Counted from the stretch's first letter, positions 33,020-42,138 are shown. The stretch is 64,000 nt of DNA from Cellulomonas sp. NTE-D12 (GCF_027923705.1 NZ_AP026442.1:1426001-1490000); one strand, 5' to 3'. Program-made: numbers and translations. Notes: generated from the letters alone by a model not told the origin.

Positions 33020-33787
33020 ATGAGTGCGCCCGTCTTCCTGACCGAACCGGGGGACCTCCGCGGCGTGGTGGCCGGTGGGACGTACCTGCTGGACGGCGCC
33101 GAGGGACGGCACGCCGGCGTGGTGCAGCGGCGCGGTCCCGGTGAACGGGTCGACGTCGTGGACGGCAGCGGTGTCCGGCTCGTCGGCGTCGTCGACTCGA
33201 CCGGCCCGGACGGCGTGCGGCTGCGGGTGCTGGCCCGCAACGAGGAGCCGCCCGCGCGCCCGGCCCTGGTCCTGGCCCAGGCGTTGGCCAAGGGCGACCG
33301 CGACGAGCTGGCGATCGAGGCGGCCACCGAGGTCGGGGTCGACGCGGTGCTGCCGTGGCAGGCGGCGCGGTCGATCGTGGTCTGGCGTGGGGACCGGGCG
33401 GCGAAGAGCCGGGCGCGCTGGCTCGGCACGGTGCGGGCGGCCACGAAGCAGGCGCGCCGTTCCCGCGTGCCGGCGGTGGAGGTCGCCGTGGACACGGCCG
33501 GGCTCGCCCGACGGGTCGCCGACGTGGTGGCCGCGGGGGGAACGGCACTCGTGCTTCACGAGGAGGCCACTGTGCCGCTGCGGACCGCCGCCCTGCCGGT
33601 CGACGGCTCGGACGTCGAGGTCCTGGTGGTCGTCGGCCCCGAGGGCGGGATCTCCCCGGACGAGCTGGACCGTCTGGTGGAGGCGGGAGCGGTGCCCGTG
33701 CGTCTGGGGCCGTGGGTGCTGCGCACGTCGACGGCGGGCCCCGTGGCGCTCGCCCTGCTGGCCGAACGCCTGGGGCGCTGGAGCTGA
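33020..33787 (+). CDS. rsmE: 16S rRNA (uracil-1498-N3)-methyltransferase
   Basis: 255 residues. Methylates U1498 of 16S rRNA in the 30S subunit using S-adenosylmethionine. An N-terminal PUA-like domain (about 1-75; GAEGRHAGVVQRRGPGERV) is followed by a SPOUT methyltransferase domain with the knot motifs VVVGPEGGISPDELD and RLGPWVLRTSTAGPVAL. It also has AKGDRDELAIEAATEVGVDAVL and ARSIVVWRGDRAAKS. Start ATG 33020, 13 bases after dnaJ, same operon. Two hairpins follow the stop. Confidence 0.96.
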   Translation: MSAPVFLTEPGDLRGVVAGGTYLLDGAEGRHAGVVQRRGPGERVDVVDGSGVRLVGVVDSTGPDGVRLRVLARNEEPPARPALVLAQALAKGDRDELAIEAATEVGVDAVLPWQAARSIVVWRGDRAAKSRARWLGTVRAATKQARRSRVPAVEVAVDTAGLARRVADVVAAGGTALVLHEEATVPLRTAALPVDGSDVEVLVVVGPEGGISPDELDRLVEAGAVPVRLGPWVLRTSTAGPVALALLAERLGRWS

Positions 33788-33851
33788 TCAGCGCTGACGG
33801 CGGCGGCGCCTGGAGCGTGGGGCTGCTGCCGCGCGGGTGCGAGTGAGCTCG

Positions 33852-33870
33852 TCGTCGGATCCTCCGACGA
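33852..33870 (+). terminator. Hairpin after rsmE
   Basis: TCGTCGGA (33852-33859) / TCCGACGA (33863-33870), 8 bp with a 3-base loop. It is the first of two adjacent hairpins ending the hrcA-dnaJ-rsmE transcript. Confidence 0.6.
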
Positions 33871-33871
33871 G

Positions 33872-33914
33872 CCCGCGGGGGGCCGGGCCCAGCCCTGGCC
33901 CGACCCCCCGCGGG
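33872..33914. terminator. Bidirectional terminator between rsmE and ppdK
   Basis: Stem CCCGCGGGGGG (33872-33882) / CCCCCCGCGGG (33904-33914), 11 bp, with an inner GGGC/GCCC helix. It abuts the ppdK stop at 33918 and should end both convergent transcripts. Confidence 0.8.
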
Positions 33915-33917
33915 GAC

Positions 33918-36626
33918 TCAGCGGGCGTCGCTCGTGCTGCTGTCGATCGCCGCGCGACCGGCCTCGAGCCGGGCCACCGGCACCCGGAACGGGGAGCAGG
34001 ACACGTAGTCGAGCCCGACGGAGTCGAAGAACCGGATCGACTCCGGGTCGCCGCCATGCTCGCCGCACACGCCGAGGTGCAGGTCCGGCCGCGTCGCGCG
34101 GCCCTCCTCCACTGCGATCTTCACCAGGCGGCCGACGCCCTGGGCGTCGATCGTCTCGAACGGGGACACCGACAGCACGCCGTTCGCGGTGTACTGCGCG
34201 AAGAAGGCGCCCTCGACGTCGTCGCGGGAGAAGCCCCAGGTCGTCTGCGTCAGGTCGTTCGTGCCGAAGGAGAAGAACGCGGCCTCCTCCGCGATGCGTC
34301 CGGCCGTCAGCGCCGCGCGCGGCAGCTCGATCATGCAACCGATCGGCAGGTCGAGGGTGATGCCGTGCTTGGCGCCGACCTCGGCCATGATCTCGATCGC
34401 CGAGTCGCGGACCAGGTGCAGCTCCTGAACCGAGCCGATGAGCGGCACCATGATCTCGGCCTTGGGGTGACCGCCGGCGGCGATGCGTGCGGCCTGGGCC
34501 TCGCAGATCGCACGGATCTGCAGCTCGAAGAGGCCGGGGATCACCAGACCGAGCCGGACGCCGCGCAGGCCGAGCATCGGGTTCGCCTCGTGCATCCGCT
34601 CGACCGCCGCGAGCAGCTCGACGTCGTGCTGGTCGACCTCGCCGCGCTCCTTGGCCAGCGCGACCTTGACGGACAGGGCCGTCAGGTCGGGGAGGAACTC
34701 GTGCAGCGGCGGGTCGATGAGCCGGATCGTCGTCGGCAGGCCGTCCATCGCCTCGAAGATCTCGATGAAGTCCTGCGTCTGCACGGGGAGCAGCGCGTCG
34801 AGAGCCGCCTGGCGCTCGTCGTCCGTCCGGGCCAGCACCACGTGCTCGACGAGCACCCGGCGCTCGCCGAGGAACATGTGCTCGGTACGGCACAGCCCGA
34901 TGCCCTGCGCACCGAGGCTGCGGGCACGGCGGGCGTCCTCCGGGGTGTCGGCGTTGGCACGCACCCCGAGCCGACGGGCGGCGTCGGCGTGCGTGATGAT
35001 CCGGTCGACGGCGCGTACCAGCTCGGAGGTGTCCTCGTCGGCCGCCTGCTCGAGCGCGGCGTCGAGACCCTCCTCGAGGTACGTGCTGACGGGGGAAGGT
35101 ACGACCGGCACGTCGCCGAGGAACACCTCGCCGGTCGTGCCGTCGATGGCGATGACGTCGCCCTCCTTCACGACCGTCGCGCCGCAGGTGAACTGGCGAG
35201 CGACCGGGTCGACGACCAGCGCCTCGGCACCGACGACCGCCGTGCGGCCCATGCCGCGCGCCACGACCGCCGCGTGCGACGTCTTGCCGCCGCGCGCCGT
35301 CAGGATGCCGACCGAGGCGATCATGCCGCCGAGGTCGTCGGGGTTGGTCTCGCGGCGGACCAGGACGACGTCCTTGCCCTTCGCAGCCCACTCGACGGCG
35401 GTCGCGGAGTCGAAGACGGCCTCACCGACAGCCGCGCCAGGGGAGGCCGCCATCGCCTTGGTCAGCAGGGTGGTGGACGAGCCCGGCGCGAACTGCGGGA
35501 ACAGGAGCTGGGTCAGCTGGGCGCCGGTCACGCGGGCCAGGGCCTCGTCCATCGTGATCAGGTGCTCGTCCACCAGCTGCGAGGCGATCCGGAACGCGGC
35601 GGGTGCGGTCCGCTTGCCGACGCGCGTCTGCAGCATCCACAGCTTGCCGTGCTCGATGGTGAACTCGATGTCGCACAGGTCGCGGTAGTGCGTCTCGAGC
35701 TGGCGCATCACGCGCTTGAGCTCGTTGTGCGCCTCCGGGTCGATCCGCTCGAGGTCTGCCAGGGACATGGTGTTGCGGATGCCCGCCACCACGTCCTCGC
35801 CCTGGGCGTTGGCCAGGTAGTCGCCGTAGTCACCGGTCTCGCCCGTGGACGGGTTGCGGGTGAACGCCACACCGGTGCCCGAGTCCGGGCCGAGGTTGCC
35901 GAACACCATCGCGACGACGTTGACGGCGGTGCCGAGGTCGTCGGAGATGCGCTCCTTGCGCCGGTACAGGCGGGCGCGCTCGGTGCCCCACGAGCCGAAC
36001 ACCGCGACGATGGCCAGGTCGAGCTGCTCGCGGGGGTGCTGCGGGAACTCCCGCCCGGTCTCGTCGATCACGATCTGCTTGAACGTGCCGACCAGCTCGC
36101 GCAGGTCGTCGGCCGTCAGGTCGACGTCGTTGGAGACGCCGCGGGTCGCCTTGGCCTTGTCGAGCGCGTCGGCGAACTTGTCGCCCTCGATGCCGAGCAC
36201 CGTGCGGCCGAACATCTGGATCAGCCGGCGGTAGGAGTCCCAGGCGAACCGCTCGTTGTGGGCGAACTCGGCGAGACCGCGCACGGAGGCGTCGTTCAGG
36301 CCGACGTTGAGGACCGTCTCCATCATGCCGGGCATCGAGAACTTGGCGCCGGAGCGGACGGAGACCAGGAGCGGCTCGTGCACGTCGCCGAGGGTGCGGC
36401 CCATCGTGTCCTCGAGGTGCCGGAGCGCCTGCGTCACCTCGACCCGCAGCTCGGGAGGGACGTCCCCGGACTTCATGTAGGCCCGGCAGGCCTCGGTGGT
36501 GATGGTGAAGCCGGGCGGTACCGGGAGGCCGAGCCGGGTCATCTCGGCAAGGTTCGCGCCCTTGCCCCCCAGCAGGTCCTTCTGGTCCTTGTCGCCTTCG
36601 GTGAAGTCCTTGACGTACCTGGCCAC
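33918..36626 (-). CDS. ppdK: Pyruvate, phosphate dikinase
   Basis: 902 residues. Interconverts pyruvate + ATP + Pi and PEP + AMP + PPi. The N-terminal ATP-grasp domain begins DKDQKDLLGGKGANLAEM and contains SVRSGAKFSMPGMMETVLNVG. The phosphohistidine domain has the catalytic His in GGKTSHAAVVARGMGR (about residue 450). The PEP-binding TIM barrel ends with FSFGTNDLTQTTWGFSRDD and the catalytic Cys in LGVCGEHGGDP. I start at GTG 36626, with GGAGG seven bases upstream. The frame stays open for another 67 codons, including an ATG 30 codons upstream, which is not conserved sequence. It is inverted relative to the flanking core genes and separates rsmE from phoH, unlike in M. tuberculosis. No PPDK regulatory protein gene adjoins it. 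Confidence 0.97.
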   Translation of the reverse strand: MARYVKDFTEGDKDQKDLLGGKGANLAEMTRLGLPVPPGFTITTEACRAYMKSGDVPPELRVEVTQALRHLEDTMGRTLGDVHEPLLVSVRSGAKFSMPGMMETVLNVGLNDASVRGLAEFAHNERFAWDSYRRLIQMFGRTVLGIEGDKFADALDKAKATRGVSNDVDLTADDLRELVGTFKQIVIDETGREFPQHPREQLDLAIVAVFGSWGTERARLYRRKERISDDLGTAVNVVAMVFGNLGPDSGTGVAFTRNPSTGETGDYGDYLANAQGEDVVAGIRNTMSLADLERIDPEAHNELKRVMRQLETHYRDLCDIEFTIEHGKLWMLQTRVGKRTAPAAFRIASQLVDEHLITMDEALARVTGAQLTQLLFPQFAPGSSTTLLTKAMAASPGAAVGEAVFDSATAVEWAAKGKDVVLVRRETNPDDLGGMIASVGILTARGGKTSHAAVVARGMGRTAVVGAEALVVDPVARQFTCGATVVKEGDVIAIDGTTGEVFLGDVPVVPSPVSTYLEEGLDAALEQAADEDTSELVRAVDRIITHADAARRLGVRANADTPEDARRARSLGAQGIGLCRTEHMFLGERRVLVEHVVLARTDDERQAALDALLPVQTQDFIEIFEAMDGLPTTIRLIDPPLHEFLPDLTALSVKVALAKERGEVDQHDVELLAAVERMHEANPMLGLRGVRLGLVIPGLFELQIRAICEAQAARIAAGGHPKAEIMVPLIGSVQELHLVRDSAIEIMAEVGAKHGITLDLPIGCMIELPRAALTAGRIAEEAAFFSFGTNDLTQTTWGFSRDDVEGAFFAQYTANGVLSVSPFETIDAQGVGRLVKIAVEEGRATRPDLHLGVCGEHGGDPESIRFFDSVGLDYVSCSPFRVPVARLEAGRAAIDSSTSDAR

Positions 36627-36755
36627 GGTGGCACCTCCGCGTGCGCCGCCGGGCTCCGTTGCCCGGCGTCCTCGCCCGTCAGTGTCGTCCTCGCTGTTGG
36701 CGAACGACAGGACCATCGGCCCACCGCTGAGCAGGGCTCCACGGGTGTTGCCAGG

Positions 36756-36761
36756 TAGGAT
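36756..36761 (+). promoter_or_regulatory. Candidate -10 box for the phoH operon
   Basis: TAGGAT would start transcription near 36768, giving a 44-base leader to the ATG at 36812. Within it AAGGAG (36785-36790) lies 21 bases from the ATG, too far for a normal Shine-Dalgarno. The gap 36627-36811 otherwise holds the ppdK 5' region. Confidence 0.4.
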
Positions 36762-36811
36762 CGGCTTGCCTGCCGGACCGACCGAAGGAGCGCACGGCGC
36801 ACGCCGAGCAC

Positions 36812-37885
36812 ATGGCTCAACCCACACCCGCCCAGCCCTCGTCGGGCACCCCCGGCGCGACGCCTCCGGCTGCGGGCGCCCCGGTCCTCTCGACCCCCCT
36901 CCAGCGTGGCCGGCCCGACGCCGTCCCTGCGCGCGTCGAGCACCGCATCACGGTGCCGTCGCAGGTGCCGATGGTCGAGCTGCTCGGGCTCCGCGACGAG
37001 GTGCTGCGCGAGATCGAGGCCGGCTTCACCACCGTCGACGTGCACGTCCGCGGCAACGAGGTCACGCTGACCGGTCCGGTGGGCGATGTCGCACTGGTCG
37101 CACGCCTGGTGGAGGAGCTCGTGGAGACGGTCTCTGCCGGGACGCCGCTCAGCCCCGAGGTCGTCAACCGTTCCGTCGCCATGCTGACCGCGGCGTCCTC
37201 GGCCCGGCCGGCCGACGTGCTCACCTTCAACATCCTGTCGACGCGAGGGCGTGCCATCCGGCCGAAGACCGCCGGGCAGAAGGAGTACGTCGACGCGATC
37301 GACCGGCACACGCTGACCTTCGGCATCGGGCCCGCCGGCACGGGCAAGACGTACCTGGCCATGGCCAAGGCGGTGCAGGCGCTGCAAGCGCGGCAGGTGA
37401 ACCGGATCGTGCTGACCAGGCCGGCGGTGGAGGCGGGGGAGCGGCTGGGCTTCCTTCCCGGGACGCTGGCCGAGAAGATCGACCCGTACCTCCGCCCGCT
37501 GTACGACGCGCTGCACGACATGGTCGACCCGGAGTCGATCCCCCGGCTGCTCGACGCCGGCACCATCGAGGTGGCACCCCTGGCGTACATGCGGGGCCGC
37601 ACCCTGAACGACGCCTTCGTCATCCTCGACGAGGCGCAGAACACCTCCTCGGAGCAGATGAAGATGTTCCTCACCCGGCTGGGCTTCGGCTCGAAGGTCG
37701 TGGTGACCGGCGACGTCACGCAGGTGGACCTGCCCTCCGCCGCCACCTCGGGCCTGCGGCAGGCCGAGCAGGTGCTGCAGGGAGTCCCGGACGTCGAGTT
37801 CTGCCGCCTCACGTCCTCCGACGTGGTCCGCCACCGCCTGGTGGGGGACATCATCGACGCCTACGCCCGTTGGGACTCCGCATGA
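36812..37885 (+). CDS. phoH: PhoH-family ATPase
   Basis: 357 residues. An N-terminal KH-like/OB part (about 45-110; VPMVELLGLRDEVLREIEAGF) is followed by a P-loop NTPase domain with Walker A in FGIGPAGTGKTYLAMAKAV (about 170), RPAVEAGERLGFLPGTLAEK, Walker B in DAFVILDEAQNTSSEQMKMF, and KVVVTGDVTQVDLP. PhoH proteins associate with ybeY and era in RNA maturation and ribosome biogenesis; the precise activity (ATP-driven RNA remodelling or helicase) is not settled. Start ATG 36812 is the only start codon in frame. The stop overlaps ybeY by four bases (ATGA). Confidence 0.95.
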   Translation: MAQPTPAQPSSGTPGATPPAAGAPVLSTPLQRGRPDAVPARVEHRITVPSQVPMVELLGLRDEVLREIEAGFTTVDVHVRGNEVTLTGPVGDVALVARLVEELVETVSAGTPLSPEVVNRSVAMLTAASSARPADVLTFNILSTRGRAIRPKTAGQKEYVDAIDRHTLTFGIGPAGTGKTYLAMAKAVQALQARQVNRIVLTRPAVEAGERLGFLPGTLAEKIDPYLRPLYDALHDMVDPESIPRLLDAGTIEVAPLAYMRGRTLNDAFVILDEAQNTSSEQMKMFLTRLGFGSKVVVTGDVTQVDLPSAATSGLRQAEQVLQGVPDVEFCRLTSSDVVRHRLVGDIIDAYARWDSA

Positions 37886-38334
37886 GCATCGAGGTCAACA
37901 ACGAGTCGGGCGTCGAGGTCGACGAGGCCGAGTTCGCCGCGCTGGCACGCCACGTGCTCGACGAGATGCACGTCCACCCGCAGACCGACCTGTCGGTGCT
38001 GCTGGTCGACACCGACGTGATGGCGGACCTGCACGTGCGCTGGATGGACGAGCCGGGCCCGACCGACGTGCTGTCGTTCCCGATGGACGAGCTGCGGCCC
38101 GGTACCGACTCCGAGCCGACGCCCGCGGGGCTGCTCGGCGACGTGGTGCTGTGCCCGCAGGTCGCCGCGGACCAGGCGCGGGCCGCAGGCCACTCGACCA
38201 TCGAGGAGCTGCTGCTCCTGGAGACGCACGGGATCCTGCACCTGCTGGGCTACGACCACGCGGAGCCGGAGGAGGAGAAGGAGATGTTCGCGCTGCAGCG
38301 ACGTCTGCTGCTCACGTTCCTGGCCGGCCGATGA
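37882..38334 (+). CDS. ybeY: Endoribonuclease YbeY
   Basis: 150 residues, standard size. Single-strand endoribonuclease acting in 16S rRNA 3'-end processing and ribosome quality control. The zinc-binding motif HGILHLLGYDH is intact (about residues 117-127), preceded by PTDVLSFPMDE and GDVVLCPQ. Start ATG 37882 overlaps the phoH stop and its own stop overlaps corC (ATGA at 38331-38334), so phoH-ybeY-corC-era is a tightly coupled operon, as in M. tuberculosis Rv2368c-Rv2364c. Confidence 0.97.
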   Translation: MSIEVNNESGVEVDEAEFAALARHVLDEMHVHPQTDLSVLLVDTDVMADLHVRWMDEPGPTDVLSFPMDELRPGTDSEPTPAGLLGDVVLCPQVAADQARAAGHSTIEELLLLETHGILHLLGYDHAEPEEEKEMFALQRRLLLTFLAGR

Positions 38335-39632
38335 CGGGAGCACCGCTGGTGCTGCTGGGCGCGCTGGTGGTGCTCGGCATCGCTCTCGCCGCGCTCCTGT
38401 CCGCCGGCGAGGTCGCGGTGATGCGCGTGACGCGCGCCCAGGTGACCGAGCTGGTCGCGGCGCACCACCCGGCGGCCCCGCAGGTGCAGCGGCTGGTGGC
38501 GCACCCGTCCCGGGTCGCGTCCGCGGCGGCGTTCGTCCGGCTGCTCGGCGAGATGACGGCGACCGTCAGCGTGACGCTGGCCGCCTCCGAGCTGGTGCGG
38601 CCGTGGTGGGCGGTGCTGCTCACGTCGTTCGGCGTCTGCGTGGTGATGGCGCTCGTGCTGGTGCGCGTCAGCCCGCGCACCGTCGGCCGGCGCCGGCCCG
38701 TCGCGACCCTGACGGCGCTCGCCGGGCTGCTGTCCGCGGTCACGGCGGCGTTCGGCGGTCTGGGCCGGGCGGCGGCGGCAGGTCGGACCACGGCCGAGGA
38801 GGACGAGAACGAGCTGCGGGACATGGTGCAGCGCGTGGCGGAGTCCGAGGTGATCGAGGACACGGAGCGGGCGATGTTCCGGTCCGTCCTGCAGCTGGGG
38901 GACACGCTGACGCGCGAGGTGATGGTGCCGCGCACGGACATGGTGGTGACCCACGAGGACACACCGGTGCGCAAGGCTCTCGCGCTCCTCATGCGGTCGG
39001 GGTTCTCGCGGGTGCCGGTGATCGGCGAGTCGGTGGACGACGTCCGCGGGGTGCTGTACCTCAAGGACGTGGTGAGTCGCCTGGCGCCGGACCGCCCGCG
39101 GGACGCGGCGGAGCTGGACGTCCCCGTCAGCGCGCTGGTGCGACCTGCGGTGTTCGTTCCCGAGTCCAAGCCGGTGGACGACCTGCTGCGGGAGCTGCGC
39201 GACGGCGCCAGCCACATGGCGATGGTGGTCGACGAGTACGGCGGCATCGCCGGGCTCGTCACCATCGAGGACGCGCTGGAGGAGATCGTCGGTGAGCTGA
39301 CCGACGAGCACGACCGCACCGCGCCGACGGTCCAGGACCTCGGCGACGGGGTGTTCCGGGTGCCGGCGCGGATGGGCCGTGACGAGCTGGGCGAGCTGTT
39401 CGGGCTCGAGGTGGAGGACGAGGACGTGGACACCGCTGGGGGCCTGCTGGCCAAGGCGCTGGGGATGGTGCCCCTGCCGGGCTCGGCGGGGGACATCCAC
39501 GGGCTGCACCTGGTCGCCGACCGGGCGGAGGGACGGCGCCGACGCCTCGCGACCGTGCTCGTGAGCCGGTCCGTCGAGGGCCAGGTCGGCGAGGGAGCCG
39601 AGCATCCCGGCGGAGCGGAGGTCGAGCGATGA
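38331..39632 (+). CDS. CorC/HlyC-type CBS-domain membrane protein (hemolysin family)
   Basis: 433 residues. N-terminal DUF21-type membrane part with about three hydrophobic helices (residues 5-25, 75-120) is followed by a CBS pair (about 195-325: LTREVMVPRTDMVVTHED ... HMAMVVDEYGGIAGLVTIED). A C-terminal CorC_HlyC domain follows (about 345-420: VPARMGRDELGELFGLEV, DTAGGLLAKALGMVP). Such proteins are linked to magnesium/cobalt export; hemolysin is a historical name. It is part of the phoH operon, with ATGA overlaps on both sides, the usual actinobacterial context (Rv2366c). Confidence 0.92.
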   Translation: MTGAPLVLLGALVVLGIALAALLSAGEVAVMRVTRAQVTELVAAHHPAAPQVQRLVAHPSRVASAAAFVRLLGEMTATVSVTLAASELVRPWWAVLLTSFGVCVVMALVLVRVSPRTVGRRRPVATLTALAGLLSAVTAAFGGLGRAAAAGRTTAEEDENELRDMVQRVAESEVIEDTERAMFRSVLQLGDTLTREVMVPRTDMVVTHEDTPVRKALALLMRSGFSRVPVIGESVDDVRGVLYLKDVVSRLAPDRPRDAAELDVPVSALVRPAVFVPESKPVDDLLRELRDGASHMAMVVDEYGGIAGLVTIEDALEEIVGELTDEHDRTAPTVQDLGDGVFRVPARMGRDELGELFGLEVEDEDVDTAGGLLAKALGMVPLPGSAGDIHGLHLVADRAEGRRRRLATVLVSRSVEGQVGEGAEHPGGAEVER

Positions 39633-40543
39633 GCCACCGCTCCGGCTTCGCATGCCTCATCGGCCGTCCCAACGCGGGCAAGTCGACGCTGACCAACGCG
39701 CTCGTCGGCCAGAAGGTGGCGATCACCTCGGGCCGTCCGCAGACCACGCGGCACACCGTCCGCGGCATCGTCACGCGGCCGGACGCCCAGCTGGTGCTGG
39801 TGGACACCCCGGGGCTGCACCGCCCTCGCACGCTCCTCGGTGAACGGCTGAACGACCTCGTCAAGGACACGCTCGGCGAGGTCGACGTCATCGGGTTCTG
39901 CATGCCGGCCGACCAGCAGGTCGGGCCCGGCGACCGGTACATCGCTGCCGAGCTCGCGTCGCTGGGTCAGGGCAGGCGCCGGACCCCGGTGGTCGCCATC
40001 GCGACGAAGGCGGACCTGGTCGGCAAGGGCCGGCTGGCCGAGCACCTGATGGCGATGAGCCGGCTGGGTGAGTGGGACGACGTGGTGCCGGTCTCGGCGC
40101 GTTCGGGCTACCAGGTGGACGTGCTGGCCGACGTGCTGACCGGTCACCTGCCGGAGGGACCGGCGCTGTACCCGGACGGCGAGCTGACCGACGAGCCCGA
40201 GGCGGTGATGGTCGCCGAGCTGGTCCGCGAGGCGGCGCTCGAGGGGGTGCACGACGAGCTGCCGCACTCGCTGGCCGTGGTGGTGAACGAGATCGTGCCG
40301 CGCGGGACCGCCGGCCGGGACGACGTTCCGCTGCTCGACGTGCGCGTCGACCTGTTCGTCGAGCGGGACTCGCAGAAGGCGATCGTCATCGGCAAGGGCG
40401 GCGGTCGGCTGCGGGACGTGGGTACGCAGGCTCGGCGCGAGATCGAGGCGCTGCTCGGCGCTCGCGTGTTCCTGGACCTGCACGTGCGGGTGGCCAAGGA
40501 CTGGCAGCGCGATCCCAAGCAGCTCGGCCGGCTCGGGTTCTGA
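39629..40543 (+). CDS. era: GTPase Era
   Basis: 304 residues. Era binds the 3' end of 16S rRNA and promotes 30S maturation. The GTPase domain has IGRPNAGKSTLTNALVG (G1, about residue 12), TTRHTVRG (G2), VLVDTPGLHRPR (G3), IATKADLV (G4) and VSARSG (G5). The KH domain at the C-terminus contains KAIVIGKGGGRLRDVG followed by FLDLHVRVAKDWQRDP. All elements are present, so it should be functional. It ends the phoH-ybeY-corC-era chain; the hydrolase gene begins three bases later and may be co-transcribed. Confidence 0.97.
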   Translation: MSHRSGFACLIGRPNAGKSTLTNALVGQKVAITSGRPQTTRHTVRGIVTRPDAQLVLVDTPGLHRPRTLLGERLNDLVKDTLGEVDVIGFCMPADQQVGPGDRYIAAELASLGQGRRRTPVVAIATKADLVGKGRLAEHLMAMSRLGEWDDVVPVSARSGYQVDVLADVLTGHLPEGPALYPDGELTDEPEAVMVAELVREAALEGVHDELPHSLAVVVNEIVPRGTAGRDDVPLLDVRVDLFVERDSQKAIVIGKGGGRLRDVGTQARREIEALLGARVFLDLHVRVAKDWQRDPKQLGRLGF

Positions 40544-40545
40544 GC

Positions 40546-42138
40546 GTGAGCCTGCACACGGTGACGTCTCTCCCGCACCTGCTCAACCAGGACGGTCACC
40601 GGCGTCCGCCGCACGCCGTCTCGCGCGCCGGCAACGTGTACCGGGTTCTCGCGTCCTCGGTCCTGGGCGTGCTGGTCCTCGCCGTCGTCGGCGCCGTGCT
40701 CGGGCCGCAGTGGGACCCGGCGCCGCTGACGCAGCCGCTCCAGGTCCAGGGCTCCTCGACCGCGATCACCGGGGCACCGTCGCTGCACACCTACCCGGTG
40801 CGGACCGAGGTGGTCACGGTGCAGCTGGACGGCACCACCGTGCAGGCTCAGATCAGCGAGCCGATCGGGGCGCCGGGACCGCGCCCCGGCGTGGTGTTCA
40901 TCCACGGCGCCGGCACGGGCAAGTTCGCGGTGGCGTTCCGGTCGCAGGCGGCCGTGCTGGCCAGCGCCGGAGTCGTGGCGATAGTCCCGGACAAGCGGCT
41001 CGACACCTACACCACGGCGCACCGCGACTACGTCGCGATGGCCGCCGACTACGAACGGTCCGTCGAGCTGCTGCGCGCGCACCCGGGAGTGGACCCGTCC
41101 CGGGTCGGGGTGTACGCCGAGAGCGAGGGCGGCTGGATCGCGCCCGTCATCGCGGCCACCGACCACCAGCTCGCCTTCGTCATCCTCGTGTCCTCGCCGG
41201 TGGTGCCGCCGCGGCAGCAGGCCGCCTTCGCCTCCGACCACTACCTGCGCAACACCGGCGTGCCGCACGGGGTCTTCCGCGCGATCCCCCGGGCGGTGGG
41301 GATGACCCTGCCGGGTGGTTTCGAGTACGTGGACTTCGACGTGCAGCCGTACCAGCAGCGGATGACGCAGCCGGTGCTGGTCGTCTACGGCACGGGCGAC
41401 GCCTCGATGCCCGTCGTCCAGGGCGCTCAGCAGATCCTTGCTGACACGGCACGGGCCGGCAACGACGCGGTGACCGTCCGTTACTACGCCGGTGCGGACC
41501 ACGGCCTCAAGGTCGACGGGATCGTGTCCGCCACGTTCCTGCAGGACATGACCGGCTGGGTGCTCGGCCTGCCGGCGACCGCGTCCGGCGTGCCGCAGGT
41601 CGCCGGGGCCCAACCCGTCCAGCTGTACCTCGCGGGGCCGGTCCCGCAGCCGCAGCAGCTGCGGGACGGGAACGTCGTGCTCCTCGTGGTCCTGGGGGCG
41701 GGCGGCCTGGTTCTGCTCGGCTGCCTGCTCGTGGTCGGGCACCGGGTCGGCGAGGCGTGGACGAGCCGGCGTTCGACCCGCGACCGTCCTGCCGGAGCGC
41801 GATGGCCGTCGGGCTACGCGCGCTACCTCGTGGCGTTCGGCGGCGGCGCGATCCTGACGGTGGCCGGGCTGGTGTGGTACCTGCTGTCGGTCGCGCGGCT
41901 GGCGATGGACTACCAGCACAACTCCGTCCTGGTGCAGGGCGGATGGCTCGCCCTCCGGCTCGCCGGGATGCTGGTCGTGGTGGCCGGCGTGCTCGCGGTG
42001 CGACGGGCGAGGGCCGGTCGGGTGCCCGGTTCCGGGCCCGGCGCCGTGCGGACCGCCGCGTCCTGGACCGTCGCCACCGGAGGGTTGGTCCTGCTCGTCG
42101 TGCTCGCGTACTGGGGTGTCTACCAGCTGGGCGTCTGA
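40546..42138 (+). CDS. Membrane-embedded alpha/beta hydrolase
   Basis: 530 residues in three parts. One N-terminal transmembrane helix (about 32-52). An extracytoplasmic-type alpha/beta hydrolase domain (about 85-345) has the oxyanion HGAGTG segment in VVFIHGAGTGKFAVAF, the nucleophile Ser in VYAESEGGWIAP (an AxSxG elbow), the probable Asp in YGTGDASMPVV and the His in YAGADHGLKVDG. The C-terminal ~150 residues hold four hydrophobic helices (LLVVLGAGGLVLLGCLLVVG; AILTVAGLVWYLLSVARLAM; LALRLAGMLVVVAGVLAV; GLVLLVVLAYWGVYQLGV). This hydrolase-plus-four-helix fusion is uncommon. The substrate is unknown. Start GTG 40546 right after era. Confidence 0.8.
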   Translation: MSLHTVTSLPHLLNQDGHRRPPHAVSRAGNVYRVLASSVLGVLVLAVVGAVLGPQWDPAPLTQPLQVQGSSTAITGAPSLHTYPVRTEVVTVQLDGTTVQAQISEPIGAPGPRPGVVFIHGAGTGKFAVAFRSQAAVLASAGVVAIVPDKRLDTYTTAHRDYVAMAADYERSVELLRAHPGVDPSRVGVYAESEGGWIAPVIAATDHQLAFVILVSSPVVPPRQQAAFASDHYLRNTGVPHGVFRAIPRAVGMTLPGGFEYVDFDVQPYQQRMTQPVLVVYGTGDASMPVVQGAQQILADTARAGNDAVTVRYYAGADHGLKVDGIVSATFLQDMTGWVLGLPATASGVPQVAGAQPVQLYLAGPVPQPQQLRDGNVVLLVVLGAGGLVLLGCLLVVGHRVGEAWTSRRSTRDRPAGARWPSGYARYLVAFGGGAILTVAGLVWYLLSVARLAMDYQHNSVLVQGGWLALRLAGMLVVVAGVLAVRRARAGRVPGSGPGAVRTAASWTVATGGLVLLVVLAYWGVYQLGV

